Below are positions 1-37,800 of a stretch of 64,000 nt of DNA, piece after piece; position 1 is the first letter of the stretch, and each line of letters begins with the position of its first letter. A model generated the notes under the pieces. The model saw only the letters and a list, made by a program, of their open reading frames with translations, was not told the origin of the DNA and made no database searches. The stretch comes from Sinotaia quadrata (taxonomy: Eukaryota; Mollusca; Gastropoda; Architaenioglossa; Viviparidae). The stretch covers positions 109,049,635-109,113,634 of the forward strand of contig CM054180.1 of NCBI GenBank assembly GCA_028829895.1. Reading direction: 5' to 3'. The position numbers and the translations under genes were made by a program.

Positions 1-140
1 TCATACCATTTTTTAAAAATAAAATGAAAAAGCTTAATCATAAGCGGCAAAAGGGCAATGGCAGAAAATTTAACTAATTATTTGCTTTTAACCTAAACAA
101 TTTAGGTGAAACTTAGTTAACTATTAATCAACATATAGAA

Positions 141-274
<134 letters not shown>

Positions 275-510
275 ATATTATAGTAATAAAGGTGGGCGAA
301 ATGGGAATACGAGTATGGAGTTTTGCACATGGGGTTTGGAGCAAAGTCCAAGTAGTAGTGAAATTTCCTGTCATACGCACGTAAATTAAGGAAACAATAA
401 TTATGTGTTTAAATAGCTTCTCGAACGCATGTATAATTCTCGGGTGAAGCGAGGCAAGACGACCTCTTTCATCTTAACAGTTCTAAATAGTCGTGTTTTG
501 TTATGAATAC

Positions 511-832
511 GTGTACACAGAGCAGAGTATCGTTTTACGAGTACACAGAGCAGAGTATCGTTTTACGAGTACACAGAGCAGAGTATCGTTTTACGAGTAC
601 ACAGAGCAGAGTATCATTTTACGAGTACACAGAGCAGAGTATCATTTTACGAGTACACAGAGCAGAGTATCATTTTACGTGTACACAGAGCAGAGTATCA
701 TTTTACGAGTACACAGAGCAGAGTATCATTTTACGAGTACACAGAGCAGAGTATCGTTTTACGAGTACACAGAGCAGAGTATCGTTTTACGTGTACACAG
801 AGCAGAGTATCATTTTACGTGTAAACAAGCGC
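511..832. repeat. 28-bp minisatellite
   Basis: About eleven head-to-tail copies of a 28-bp unit beginning GTACACAGAGCAGAGTATC, differing mainly by A/G changes. Open frames across it are by-products of the period. Confidence 0.95.
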
Positions 833-1203
833 AACTCTTCAATTCAATGCAATCTGATCGTCGGTCACGTGAACACGTTTAACCCGACTCTGGTGCTCGG
901 CAGCTTTATAATTAGAGAATTATTTAAACGCTTCTACAGCAAATTAACTTTTAAAAATTTATATTTTAATTATTTCAAGCTACAAAAGGGGTGAGGATTG
1001 GGGAGATTCGTAAATAAGATTACCGATTTCTGGATATGTGTTAAACCGAAAAGCATCGTCTAGTGTGCACGCCTTGTTCAAGAAACGGTCTTTTCCAGTT
1101 TAAAGTTGTTTTATTTGTCCCGGCGGAGGGGGGTGGTTGGGGTCTGTATGTGTGTGTGTGATTTTTCCCCAGCACTAGTTTCCACCATTAAAATTTTCCA
1201 AAA

Positions 1204-1485
1204 ATATCATCTTCTACAGTATTTTAATGGTAGGTTTGAGCCATTCTACCAAAGCGTCTTCTTCATATTCTAATTGATGGTTCGAGTCATTATACCAAAA
1301 CATCTTCTACAGTTTTCTAAAGGTATGTCTGAGCCGTTATACAAAAACTTCTACAGTATTTTAATGGCCGGTGTGAACCATTATACCAAAGCATCTTCTA
1401 CAGTTCTCTAATGGTAGTTTTAAGCCATTATACCAAAACATTTGCTACTTTATTCTAATGGCAGGTTTGAGCCATTATACAAACA
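1204..1485. repeat. Degenerate minisatellite
   Basis: About five diverged units of roughly 50-60 bp share the words CATCTTCTACAGT and GAGCCATTATACC. Confidence 0.75.
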
Positions 1486-1811
1486 GTCAGACGAGAACGC
1501 CATTTTGATTACATTGTGTTCAGGAGCGTCAAATCATTGTGTGACTTTGACACATCCAATTGTATGCCTTACTGGAAAAGTTAAATGTGTGATTGAGAAG
1601 GGGAATTTCTACCCCGGAACTTGTCCCGCGCTTAGGCACTCTTTCCGTGAGATAAACCCAACTCCGCTTTTCTTAAACTGTCTGTACACACCGAAATTAA
1701 CAATTCCCATCATGAGCCAAAGTTCACTCCAAGGTGCGCGGCCGCGCAGAAGTTTCAAAATTCTGCACACAAGTTTTGGTAGCAGGAAAATATTAGAGAG
1801 AACGTTGATCA

Positions 1812-1867
<56 letters not shown>
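1812..1867. repeat. (CA)n microsatellite
   Basis: Uninterrupted CA dinucleotide run about 400 bp before the start codon of gene 1. Confidence 0.95.
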
Positions 1868-1870
<3 letters not shown>

Positions 1871-2282
1871 GCGTATTTCAATTACTACAGAGGCGGACTG
1901 TCAGTCACATCCACGTGACTCTCATCGACACAGAGAACACGGAAGTAACTGACTCTGAATCACAGTGTTCCCCATAAGTAGTCCTATACACAAATTAGGC
2001 GCAAACAGTGTGACATGCATAGGCAAGCCGAGCTGTTCGGTCCTTTGAAATTCCTACCCTAGCCAGTTTCTTTCTCGATCACTTCACTTTCGTGTTGTCG
2101 TGACTCAGTGACACACTCGTGTGTAGTTTGCCTCCGTCGTAGTCATCGGCGATCTTCCTTCGTTTTCTTCGTACCTCTGTCTACCCAGTACAGGCGGCAC
2201 GACAAAAAGAGAGGTCTTCGGAACTGGGGTCAACAATTTACTTTATTCCAGCTTCGTCTTTTTGTACGGCCGACCCCGGACT

Positions 2283-26080
<23,798 letters not shown>

Positions 26081-26117
26081 ACAAAGATAATCATGAGGAT
26101 GTGTACATAAAATAACA

Positions 26118-26123
26118 AATAAA
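26118..26123 (+). promoter_or_regulatory. Candidate polyadenylation signal of gene 1
   Basis: AATAAA 37 bp after the gene 1 stop codon. It is the first canonical hexamer downstream. Use is inferred from position. Confidence 0.6.
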
Positions 26124-26317
26124 ACTCCTTCCCCACCCCAAAATAAATTTGCCATTTTCAACTTACAAAAATGAAGAAGAAAAGCAAGAAAAATACTCCA
26201 TTATATTAGTCATAATTTTTAATATTAACCCACAAATCCAACTCCGATATTAAGTGTGTCAATACAGTAAACTGTTATTTCAGCTTACTAGACGTGCTAC
26301 TTCTGCTCTGTATACAT

Positions 26318-26644
<327 letters not shown>

Positions 26645-27282
26645 GAAGGACATACAGAGTGAGAAGTGATTGAGTGAAGATGACGATGACGACGATGATG
26701 GTAGTGGTGGTGATTTTTAGTCAAATCTTGTCAAATCTTGTCAAATCTCTATTGTAAAACCTGGCATGATGGTAGCAAACAGTATAGTATTGTCAAATCT
26801 CTATTGTAAAACCTGGCACCAGATCTACGCTGCAAGAAGTATCGTCAGATCTATTCTGCATATAGTGCAATCAAATCTACAATGCCAGAACGACAATCGT
26901 TTGCATTGCAATCTGTACTGTAGAGCTGTGATACGATAATCATTGCAAAAATGTTATAGAGATGTGATAACACAACCATTCTGTTTTGATGATGTCTGGA
27001 TTGTGGAACTATTGAAAAACGGAGAGATATTCTCTCTTACCGTTCTATTTCAAATAATTGTCGAAGAAAAAAATTAACTATGTCCGCTACTTAATTTAAC
27101 CAATAATATTATTAACAAATAACTTCCTAATAAAGTAATATATATAAAAGTACACCACAAAAAAATGCAATTCATTGTATATCAGGGTATGAGTGTTTAT
27201 AACTTATAGTGGTATTATCATATTAGTTTAATTTTAAAGTTTCTATCAGAATAGTTGTTTCTTGATGGAAGTTTACAACAGG

Positions 27283-27405
27283 TAGAAACAATAGTAATAA
27301 CACGGGAGACTACTACAGGTGGAAACAATAGTAATAACACGGGAGACTACTACAGGTGGAAACAATAGTAATAACACGGGAGACTACTACAGGTGGAAAC
27401 GATAG
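27283..27405. repeat. 37-bp minisatellite
   Basis: About 3.3 copies containing GGAAACAATAGTAATAACAC. Confidence 0.9.
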
Positions 27406-27869
27406 ATCAGGGCAAGTAAAAATCCCGATCACTGAGTTTCACGAACGCCGACATTCTACTGTATATGAATATTCAGTTTTAATTTAAAGTATTTTTGTAA
27501 CTCAAATTATTTGTACCTTTCAATCCGATTGCTAGTTATAGATCTCACGTTTCATTAACTTTGCAATTTATTTATACTTTTATGTAATTAATTCCGTTAA
27601 TATAGTTTTCCTTTTCTTATTTCAGCGATTTTAGTTAGATTTATGATTTAACTTATAAATATAGTTCATATATTAGATCAATTGCTTACAATTTTATGTC
27701 AAAAGTATAAATATAATTTGTTTAACTTCAGTCACTTAGCTTTTCCTGTTTTCATAAATTTGATTAAATTTAATTATCAACAACGCAAAACTGATTTTCG
27801 CTTCATCTTATACTTTTGAAGTAAATCGATTTTTCTAACATTAATTCAAGGAATCTTATCTCGCGTTTT

Positions 27870-28365
27870 CTTCTTATCTCGCGTTTTCTTCTTATCACTG
27901 GCTACTTTGTCAACTTTTAACTGGCTACTTTGTCAACTCGTCGCTTGGCTACTTTTATCAACTTGTAATAGGCTAGTTTGTCAACTTGTCGCTTCTACTT
28001 TGTCAACTTGTCACCTGGCTACTTTGTTAACTTGTTGCTTGGCTACTTTGTCGTCAACTTGTAACTGAATACTTTGTCAACTTGTCACCTGGCTACTTGT
28101 CAACTTGTTGCTTAGCTACTTTGTCAACTTGTAACTGGCTACTTTGTCAACTTGTAACTGGCTACTTTGTCAACTTGTCACCTGGCTACTTTGTCAACTT
28201 GTCTCCTGGCTACTTTGTCAACTTGTCACCTGGCTACTTTGTCAACTTGTTGCTTAGCTACTTTGTCAACTTGTAACTGGCTACTTTGTCAACTTGTCGC
28301 TTGTTTACTATGTCAACTTGAAATTGGCTACTTTGTCATCTTGTCACTGGCTACTTTGTCAACAA
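27870..28365. repeat. 24-bp minisatellite
   Basis: About twenty variable units of the type GGCTACTTTGTCAACTTGT. Confidence 0.93.
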
Positions 28366-28678
28366 GTGAACGCTAATTTCTTATGTTGATATCCAATCAT
28401 TGTCCAATATGTTTTCGAAAAGGTCTGCACATTTTATTACATTTCGATCTAATATTAACAATTCTATTAAAATAAACTTATAAAATAAAATTGTGGAAAA
28501 CTAAATTCAGTTTGTGTTTAATAATGTGTAACAAGGTTTTAAATGTTCACATCCATTCTGCGTGGAATTACTAATTAGAACGTTGACTTACTGAAGCTTA
28601 AACTTGAATGAACGTTATAATTTAGTCAAAAGAACACACACACCTACACATAGACACACAACATAAATGCATATATTT

Positions 28679-29838
28679 TGTGACGCTAATGCCACCTAGT
28701 TAATGCTATTATTATTATTATTATTATTATTATTAGTGAATCATCCATAACTAATTACAAGTGATGAGAATCTTAATTTATGTTATTAATAATGCTCCGG
28801 AAGACACCTATCGTCTCCCTCACTTGGCGGATATGTGGGCGCTGTAAATGTTTTCTCTTTTCCACAACATTAAAGACAAACATTTACCATTACACAATAT
28901 TTCTGTAGGCAGAGAACTTCTTACCAAAGGAGAAGATAAATCCGTCTTTTAATCTATATTTAGCGAACCCCCATCCACTCACTTTCTTCTCCAACATAAG
29001 GTTATCAGTATGTGTAAGAAGGTCAATAAATTTAAAAATTAAATTTATTAAATCAACAATCCAATATACAACATATGAATATAATCAAAAGAGTGTTGAC
29101 ATTTACATTCAAGTCACAACAAAGTTCACTTAATTCAGGACAATTATTCAGTTTATCCTAGCATAATCAGAAGCAATCAAAAACATAAATATATAATCAA
29201 GTTCATGGGTATCATTGCAGAAATGACAGTGGAGTTTTAGAGAAATAGTGAAAATCAATGTGCATAACCTGTTCAAAGATGGCAACTGTTGCCGGCATGT
29301 GTTTCACAATCATGCAATTTACAATAAGTTATCACCTTTCATATTTGGGTGAGATCCCATGTGTCCCTTCTACAGGCACATTACACAACTGTTCCAGAAT
29401 CTTCAGTGCACTCTCCAAGCACACCTTACAGAATTGTCCTGAATTTCACATGCGCTATCAAGCATATCAGGAGGAATCTTGATTTTCCATGCACGTTTAC
29501 TCAACACACCATGAGGGGCATTCAAAATAATCTTCATGAATTCTCAAGACCAAATCAAGCCTCAATTTCCGCCATGTTGGTGCTTGAACGGAATTCACAG
29601 GAATCAACTTACAAAATGTTTTACTGATAAGTTGATAAGCTGGATTCAAACACCAATGTAATCTAGTAGAGCACAGTAGCCAATTAGCATGATGTGACGA
29701 AGTAAACAAAAATGCTTGTTTTGCAAAAGTCAAAGTAAGACAGCACTAAATTTCAGGCATATTTCATCTCTAAACTCCTTTCTCTCTTACACACACTCTC
29801 AAATATCTCTTACAAATCCTGCAACAATTTAATTAGCT

Positions 29839-29894
<56 letters not shown>

Positions 29895-30579
29895 CATACG
29901 AAATATAGCATCAATCAAAATTCACAAGTTTAATGTACAACGTAGTCAATTTAATGAATATAGAAATAATGGTTCAATTACATATGCATTCTTCAATTCA
30001 AATAATAGATCAATAGCAAACATGAATGAAATAGTCTAAGTCCATTCTTTCTTTATCAAATTAGCTAACTTACCACAAGCTAATGATTGTCTTTATGACC
30101 GGATTCGAGTTATGTTCAGATTCATAGTGAGTAGAATAGAGTATTTCTTCAATAAAGAAACTTTCTGTCCATCCCCATTGGATAAAATTGATATGTACAA
30201 ATGTGAAACTATCAGTCAGAAAATCTACTCATCCGTGGATGTTCTCGGTCTTGTTTGGTTTCTGTGAGGACTCCCTCTCCTCCTGGATTCTAGAGAAGGT
30301 GGGTGAATTGGTGTTGCTTCTTGTTAAGGTGGAGTATCCGGAAGAGGAGTGTCGGTGTAGAGGGTGGGATCTGCTGCTGCTTTCATAAGTGGCTATATCA
30401 TTCATACAATAAATTAAAATTAGAAAAATTTCTAACTGCAAAACTCCCTTACTTATACAGGAAATGGGATGGGGTGGGGTAAACAGTAAAATAACTCCTA
30501 AAATTTTAAAACTATAATTAACCTCCCCTCCTCCGAGACAAAACAAAAGGAGGTCGGAGAAGTGGCAGTATATCCCATA
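28679..30579 (+). mobile_element. Dispersed repeat family, longest member (possible LTR)
   Basis: Starts TGTGACGCTAATGCC, shares its first 275 bp with 58377-58653 and matches, in reverse, 48560-49545 over much of its length. A candidate right end at 30579 (ATATCCCA) is followed by TATTT, as found just before the start. TG...CA ends and a 5-bp repeat would suit an LTR, but the right end is not confirmed by a second copy. Confidence 0.5.
29841..29893. repeat. (CA)n microsatellite
   Basis: Pure CA run inside the dispersed repeat. Confidence 0.95.
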
Positions 30580-31713
30580 TTTGAAACAGTAATAGAACTT
30601 ATAAAGATAAATTTAAAAAAATAAGTAATCACAAAAAAACAATATATTGAAAATAATCAGAAAAACGGAAATCCTCACAGGAAATAATAATCCATATCTG
30701 TGGACGTACTCAATCCATATCTGTGGACGTACTCAAAACATATCTGTGGACGTACTCAAAACATTAGATCATCCTAAGATAATTATTTATAGCGACTTTA
30801 ATTATAGAAACCCACTTTGTAACGCAGATAGTGACACTAAAACTAAAACTAATCGAAAAAATTACTAGAAGACTCTAACCTCGTTTTATTTAATTCGAAA
30901 AACCATTTCACATTTACACTTATCAAAATGAAACAAAACACTCTGCCATAAACCTGTCACTAGCCAGCAATGGCTTGTTATTATATAAATATAAACTGGA
31001 AAACACTAGGGGACGAAACATTGGGATCTCCACACCTCCCCATTAGATACTATATATAATGATAGAAACAGCAGGATAAAAGTCGAACAACTTTATGATA
31101 ACACGACAAATACAAACTGGTAGAAAATCCACCAGAAAACTTCCCTCCACCACCACACCATTCTGTATATTATCAACCTGGAAAAATAATAATTACAATT
31201 ATTACCTTGAATTACTATTGCAATTATATTTATAGCTCACAATATCTCTGTTATATTCTCTAAAATTTGAATGACAGTCTATACAAAGTAGATTTTAGAT
31301 ATGATAAAGAAAGAAATGATCATAATTGCAACAACAAACAAAATACAACGGTGACCACTCATATTCGGAATGTTTATGTCCATGTCTTTTAAAAAATGCT
31401 TCCTGTAAATCAGTCAATGAAAGGGAGATCAGCGGAGCGAGCACTAATCTATTTATAGTTTATGACGGAAGTTAAGAGCACCTACTCTTTTTACTGAAAT
31501 CATAAGTGTAAATTGAAGATTTTGACAAACAAAGCGATGCGGATGTAATATCTGCTCTATAAAACAATTAATTACTAGATCTGATAATGTTAATTGACTA
31601 ATCCATTTTTCTTTTAGAATCGACATCTGCGTGAGATAATATTACACCGTCTATACCTGACGAAATCGATAATTAGGCCTACTGTATTTCTAGAAATAAA
31701 TGACTATTAAGAA
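30580..31713. other. Upstream region of gene 2
   Basis: A 23-bp unit with ATATCTGTGGACGTACTCAA is present three times near 30693-30760. No gene is seen, and no certain promoter motif. Confidence 0.4.
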
Positions 31714-31817
31714 ATGAACTCGCTGAGTTTTTTTATTTCAGCAGTTCTTCTTTTACAAGTATCAGTAATATCAACTACTTTTCAGTGTCGAGACCAGAAT
31801 AATAAAGAAATTGATTG
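31714..31817 (+). CDS. DNASE2: Gene 2 exon 1 (signal peptide)
   Basis: Encodes a hydrophobic leader (FFISAVLLLQVSVIS) and mature QCRDQNNKEID. The donor is TG|GTAAGT (phase 2). TAA at 31708-31710 lies in frame upstream. Confidence 0.92.
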
Positions 31818-34800
31818 GTAAGTTGGAGGTCCAACTTTGGAAAACTGAATTAAAAATAAGAATTTGAAAACGATTTTTTTTTAAAAAAAACTTTGTTGGT
31901 GCATAGTTGTGAAATATGTCAGATATTTCAGGAAATATTTCTTTTCCAATACCAATTAGCATTATATATATATGATTATGATATGTGTATTTTTGTTCAG
32001 TACTACTTTTGATATGGTAAACAAATCTAATATACAAAACAAATATACAAATGTGAAATATACAAACACCAAATTTCTTGACACTATCGCACTTTTGGAT
32101 AATTGTAAGACAGTGTATTTAAAAGTGTTGTTACATGCAGATCAGTAATCACTATAAATTATAGTGTGTGGAGGCATTCTTCTTACTCTAGCATTATTTT
32201 GACGGAAGTAGCCATAAAGAAGATTTTGTTGTTCATTGAAATATGACAGTTATTTTTATGGAACACTAGTTTTCTATTAATAAGAATTTGATCATTAATC
32301 TTGTAATTAATGGTCATTAAAGAAAATAAGTTGCAAAATAAAACACCCCTGTCATAAAATATTTTAGACTTCAAAGTCAAACTTAATGTTTTAATGTCTA
32401 AAAAGTAAACAAATACAAGTTTTGTATGCCATATTTTCATATGTTAAAATCAATAATGAAATGAATATTTTAGTTATGAAGTATTTTATAAATGTTAAAC
32501 CTATATATTTTAAGCTTTAAACATAAGTATATATTCACTTTTGATGTTTCATTATTTTAGTGTTTACTTTTAAAAATATTTTTATTTTGTGCAGCACTGG
32601 TATTCAACAGATTTTGCTTTTGTTGATTTATGTAATAGTAATACTAATAGTTTCCTGGTTATAAATTGATTTTTAAAAACTTAATTAGTGTCTTCAATAA
32701 AACACAGCAAGTCAAGCAATAGTAAGAACAAATACAGTATAGTGACTTATAAAATTGTATCATTAACTGATACTTAGAAAATAATAAACTGTAAATACAT
32801 TTTTTGCAAACAGTTAACTGTGAGTAATATAAGTGATATTTAATAAACTAAAAATAGACGAAAAAGACTTCACCTCCCCCAAAAATTAAAATACACTTCT
32901 TTGACATAACTTTTTATCATGCACTAATTAACATTACTAAATCTTAAACACATTTAAAACATTTCTTTTATAATATTAATTTAATATAATTTAGATTGTT
33001 CATTTTAATTACATATTGTTAATAATATATTTTCAGGTTTATCATTTACAAGTTGCCTAAAATCCGCCATGAAAATGGCACTCCCTTTGGAGAAGGACTA
33101 GCATTTTTTTATATGGACGCAAACAATATGAAGTGGACTCTTTCTCCAAAAGCTATAAATGAATCAAATCATGCTGTGTTTTACACTTTACAGCAAGTGT
33201 ATACAGACCAGGTGAGATAAAAAAAAAAAAGCAATGCATTAGATAGGCTCCTACAAATTTCCTGCAAGAGAGCAATTGTTTTGCAGAATAGCAAGAAATA
33301 TTAGATCCTGCCTTTGTTTTTTTGAAGGAAGAAAAGGGTTAAATAAGAAAAAACAAGAAAGAGACAATCAAACATTATATCATAAGATGTTTTTGAATGT
33401 TGACTATTTCAAATCACAGTAAAAAATGTGTTGCAATACACACAATTATTATAATATAAAATCATTGTTGAAATGATTATTATATAACTCAAGCAGTTTA
33501 CTTTTGTTTATTTAAATTCTGGTAGGATGTAATATTATAATATAAAAATCAGTGTTCAAATAACTATTATATAACTAAAGCAGTGTACTTTTGTATATTT
33601 ACATTCAGGAAGCATATAATATTATAATATTTACAGTGTTGAAATAACTGTTATATAATTGAAGCAGTTTAGTTTTGTTTATTTAAATTCTAGTAGCACA
33701 TAATATTATAATATAATATTAAAAAAATTGTGTTGAAATAACTATTATATAACCAAAGCAGCTTACTTTTGTTTATTTAAATTCTGGTAATCAGATAAAT
33801 ATTAATACTAGATTTAATACTCTAAGCAATGAGTTTGTAAAAGCTTAACTGCCAATTTTTTATTAACAGTAACAGTTATATATTACATTTCCGAGCACTT
33901 GGCATTACTTCTACTAGCTGTCCCATAGCCACAGATTTCTAGATTGAGAGCTTCATAATTTTCCATGTATTCCATCTCTTCTCTTGTTATTTGATACAAC
34001 ATTTCCTTAAAAGTCTTGTTCATAACTTCACTGCACTGTCATTTTTCAGGCAAGGATTATAGTATACTATTTTTTCTTTTCTCGAAGTCTCATAGTATTT
34101 CAAGCTATTCTGTTTCATCATCATCATCATCATCATCATTCTCTCATCATTACTATTATCATTAATTTATTATGACTCAAATTCAGTGGTTTTTGGTTTT
34201 GAAAGTGACCTAATTTTTACTCCATTCCTTAGAGCCAAAATATCATGTATCTTATGTACAATGATGAAACACCAAGTGGACGACAATCGCTTAATCATGG
34301 ACACACAAAAGGTACCAAATTATTTTTTATTGCTGTAAAATTAAAAACTGAAAGAAAGAAAAATATCTAATGATTGTACATGAATAATAGTATGTTTCTA
34401 GTGTTCATATTCAGCACTAAAAGTCTTTCTTCACACACAAAAATAGCATTATGTTGCAGAATGCATGCAATAATATTTTACTTTTTGATCCATTATTGTA
34501 ATCATGTTAGTTTTAAGTTTGTATTTTCAGCAAAACAAAGTAATTTTCCAGAAGGTATTCAGTGGTTATTGCTTACCAAGCATGCCCATGAATGATGGGC
34601 GTAAAGTCATTGTGCTTTAGTTGGTCTTCTTCACTGTGGAAACCTTAATAATTTTCTTGTTTTCTTGAGAGGGAAGAATTGTTACGATGCCCAGTGTTTC
34701 ATTGAGAATCTTGTTCTCAGTGCTTAAGATCAACCATAGCATGTTAGCAGAATGCAAGCTTCTGACTTGTGTCTTAGTATGTACTTGCCATGTTTCTTCA

Positions 34801-37800
34801 ATTATTAGTACTATCATCATATCATGTTCAATAACTCATCACAGTTTAAATAGAAGAAAACAAGTCATAATTATATTCTGCACTGGCAATCTTCAGATGT
34901 TTTCCAAAGCTTAGAAATTGCATTTTAAATAAAAAGATAATTTTATATAGGGTCATAATCCTTACTTTTCTTAACACTTAACATTTTGTCTTTTTTGGAT
35001 TACCTTCACAGAATAGAACATTTTACATCTAATTTCCTCAGTTAATAACATCATTCATTTTGAAAATGTTTTTTATCAATAATGTTGACATTTCAGTTAA
35101 ATGACATTCATCAAGATAAATAAGATAACAATAATACTTTCATATCATTATCAAGATGAAAACAACTTATCTAAAGTAAAACTCAAAATGCATTTACATT
35201 TATATATGCTTGTAATGATTATTATTGTTTAAGTTTTAAAATTTAAAATACACTATTATTATTAATATTTTAATATATTTTGTATAGGAACACTTGGATT
35301 TGACTATATTTCTGGATTCTGGCTGATCCACAGTGCCCCTCAATTTCCACCAAACAAAAAGAGTGGTTACTCATGGGCAGATAATGCTTCAGATTATGGT
35401 CAAACATTTCTTTGCATGTCTTTTTCCTACAAAAGCTTGAATGTACTAGGTAAGAATATAATAATAATATATCCACATAATTTGTATTAATTTTTCTATG
35501 GCTGATTTGTGGTTACTTTAGCATCTAACACTTATTTATTTCTCCCAAAGGCATTAGATATGCATGCTTACAAGCACACTTATATCCCTTAACAATGGAT
35601 AAATATCCTGTAATAGTGATTAACAATAGCAGATAAATATCCCATACTAATTCATCACAATAGCAGATAAATATTCCATACTAATTCATTACAATAGCAG
35701 ATAAATATCCAGTAGTTCATATGGATAAATATCCTATACTAGTGACAGTAATGCAAATCCAAAATTAAATAAACTAATATTATTTTTGATAATGAGCTCA
35801 ACATCAGCTCAGCAGCATCTCTTCAAACTGAAATGGTTCTGAATAGCTAAGGAAAATACGCTGTTATTTTTATTTATTTATTATGAAGGTATCAAAGGCA
35901 TAATTAAATATGAAATCGACATTTCTTTTAAGTAACTGAAATTAATCAAATGTTTGTGGATCGATTTATATTTTGAAAATTATTTCACAACAGCCACCCA
36001 ACTGTATTACAACTACCCTCAGTTCTATGACAGCAACATTCCAGAACCATTCAAAGTGGCATTCCCGTTATTAGAGAAGGTCATCAACAGCACCAGGATA
36101 ACAAGCCCTCCTTACTGCAGCATTCAGCGAACCTTATCGTCTTTGAGTGGCATGTCTCTGACAAGCTTTGCCAAGTTTACTAACTTTGACTCAGGTAATT
36201 GTAATTCTTAGTTTAAAAAAAAAAAATAATAGGGAAATACTTAATCTTCATGTTTGTGCACTAGTTATTCACATGTACTAGAGGGGAACTTTGGTGGTAT
36301 TTTATATGTTATGAAATGCAAATAAGCTGTAATTAAATCAAGATGTACATAAACTTCAAAATAAAGTGCCACAAGTAGAACATTTATTCTCTTAGCTGGA
36401 TGAAAGAGGAGCTTAATTAATTACTGCCATATCCCACAATATATTATTTTTTGTCTGCCTTAAGTATAAGGTTCCTTATAAAGTGGACTGAGTTTGATTA
36501 TGATAACTAAATAATTCAATGTTTGAAGCAGTTCTTCTAACCTCCATACATGAATTGGTTCTACCAAATAATATTCCTTGAATACCTTACAGTAAGCAAT
36601 CTCTGCAGATCACCTAAACAACCACAGGACTAATAATCATTTGAACTGCACATACACAATCCCACTGATTTATTTGCAGATAAAGAGTGCTGTGTTGCTT
36701 TCATTTACATGATGCAAATATTTATGGTAGTCTTATATTGTTCTACTTGGTGGTGCTAGTTTTTATGTAGTCCTGTGTTGTTTTACTTCTTGCATTAGTT
36801 TTATGGTGGACTTAAGTTGTTGTGCTTCATGACATTAGTTTTATGTTGGACTTAAGTTGTTTTACTTCATGACATTAGTTTTATGGTGGACTTAAAATTG
36901 TTTTACTTCATGACATTAGTTTTATGGTGGACTTAAGTTGCTTTGATTGATGATGCTAGGTTTTACAATAGTCTTCTACACTCCTTGCCTGCACAAATAG
37001 TCCATAATCATATTCTTAACAGTATTATTGAAACTTACAGACTAGAACTGTAAAATAATTAAGTTTTGTTCTTTCTATATACTGTCAGAGACAATTGTCT
37101 GATCAACTGTAAACAGAATCTCACAGAAATTATTTGCAAATTGAGATTCACTTTTAAGTTTATTCTTTACCTAGTTCATTTATTTGATCCTCAGACACTT
37201 GTGTTCATTTTCTCTAAACCAGGTTAACAAATAATAATAACATTAGGATGAAGTGGATTATTGGTTGTTAAATATGATTTTAATAACAGACTTGTATGAT
37301 GATTTGGTGGCACCCAATCTGAAGACACCTTTGCTTGTCGAAACCTGGCAGCATGCAGCATCTTCACTAATTCTTCCATCCAACTGTAGTGTTCAGTACA
37401 AGGTATGGTAAATCCATTTCTCTCTATTGTCACATCAATTCCTCCTTGTGAACAGAGCATTAAACTGTCCAGTTGTTAGCATGAATTTGAATTAGATACA
37501 GTAATATGTTTATCTCAACTTACTACAACAGTTCGTGCTTGTAAACAAAGCATTAACCTGTTCAGTATTTACCTGAAATTTGAATCAGATGCAGTAATCT
37601 CTTAACCCAGTTCTCCACAAGAATTCCTCCATGTGAACAAAGCAATAACCTGTCCAAATATTACCTGAAATTTTAATCAGATGCAATAATTACTTAACCC
37701 CAATCCTCCACGACAATTCCTCCTTGTGAAAAAGCATGATTAAACTGTCCATTGGCTTCTCTGAAATTGAATTAGTATTTTCTAGCATCAAACTACTTTT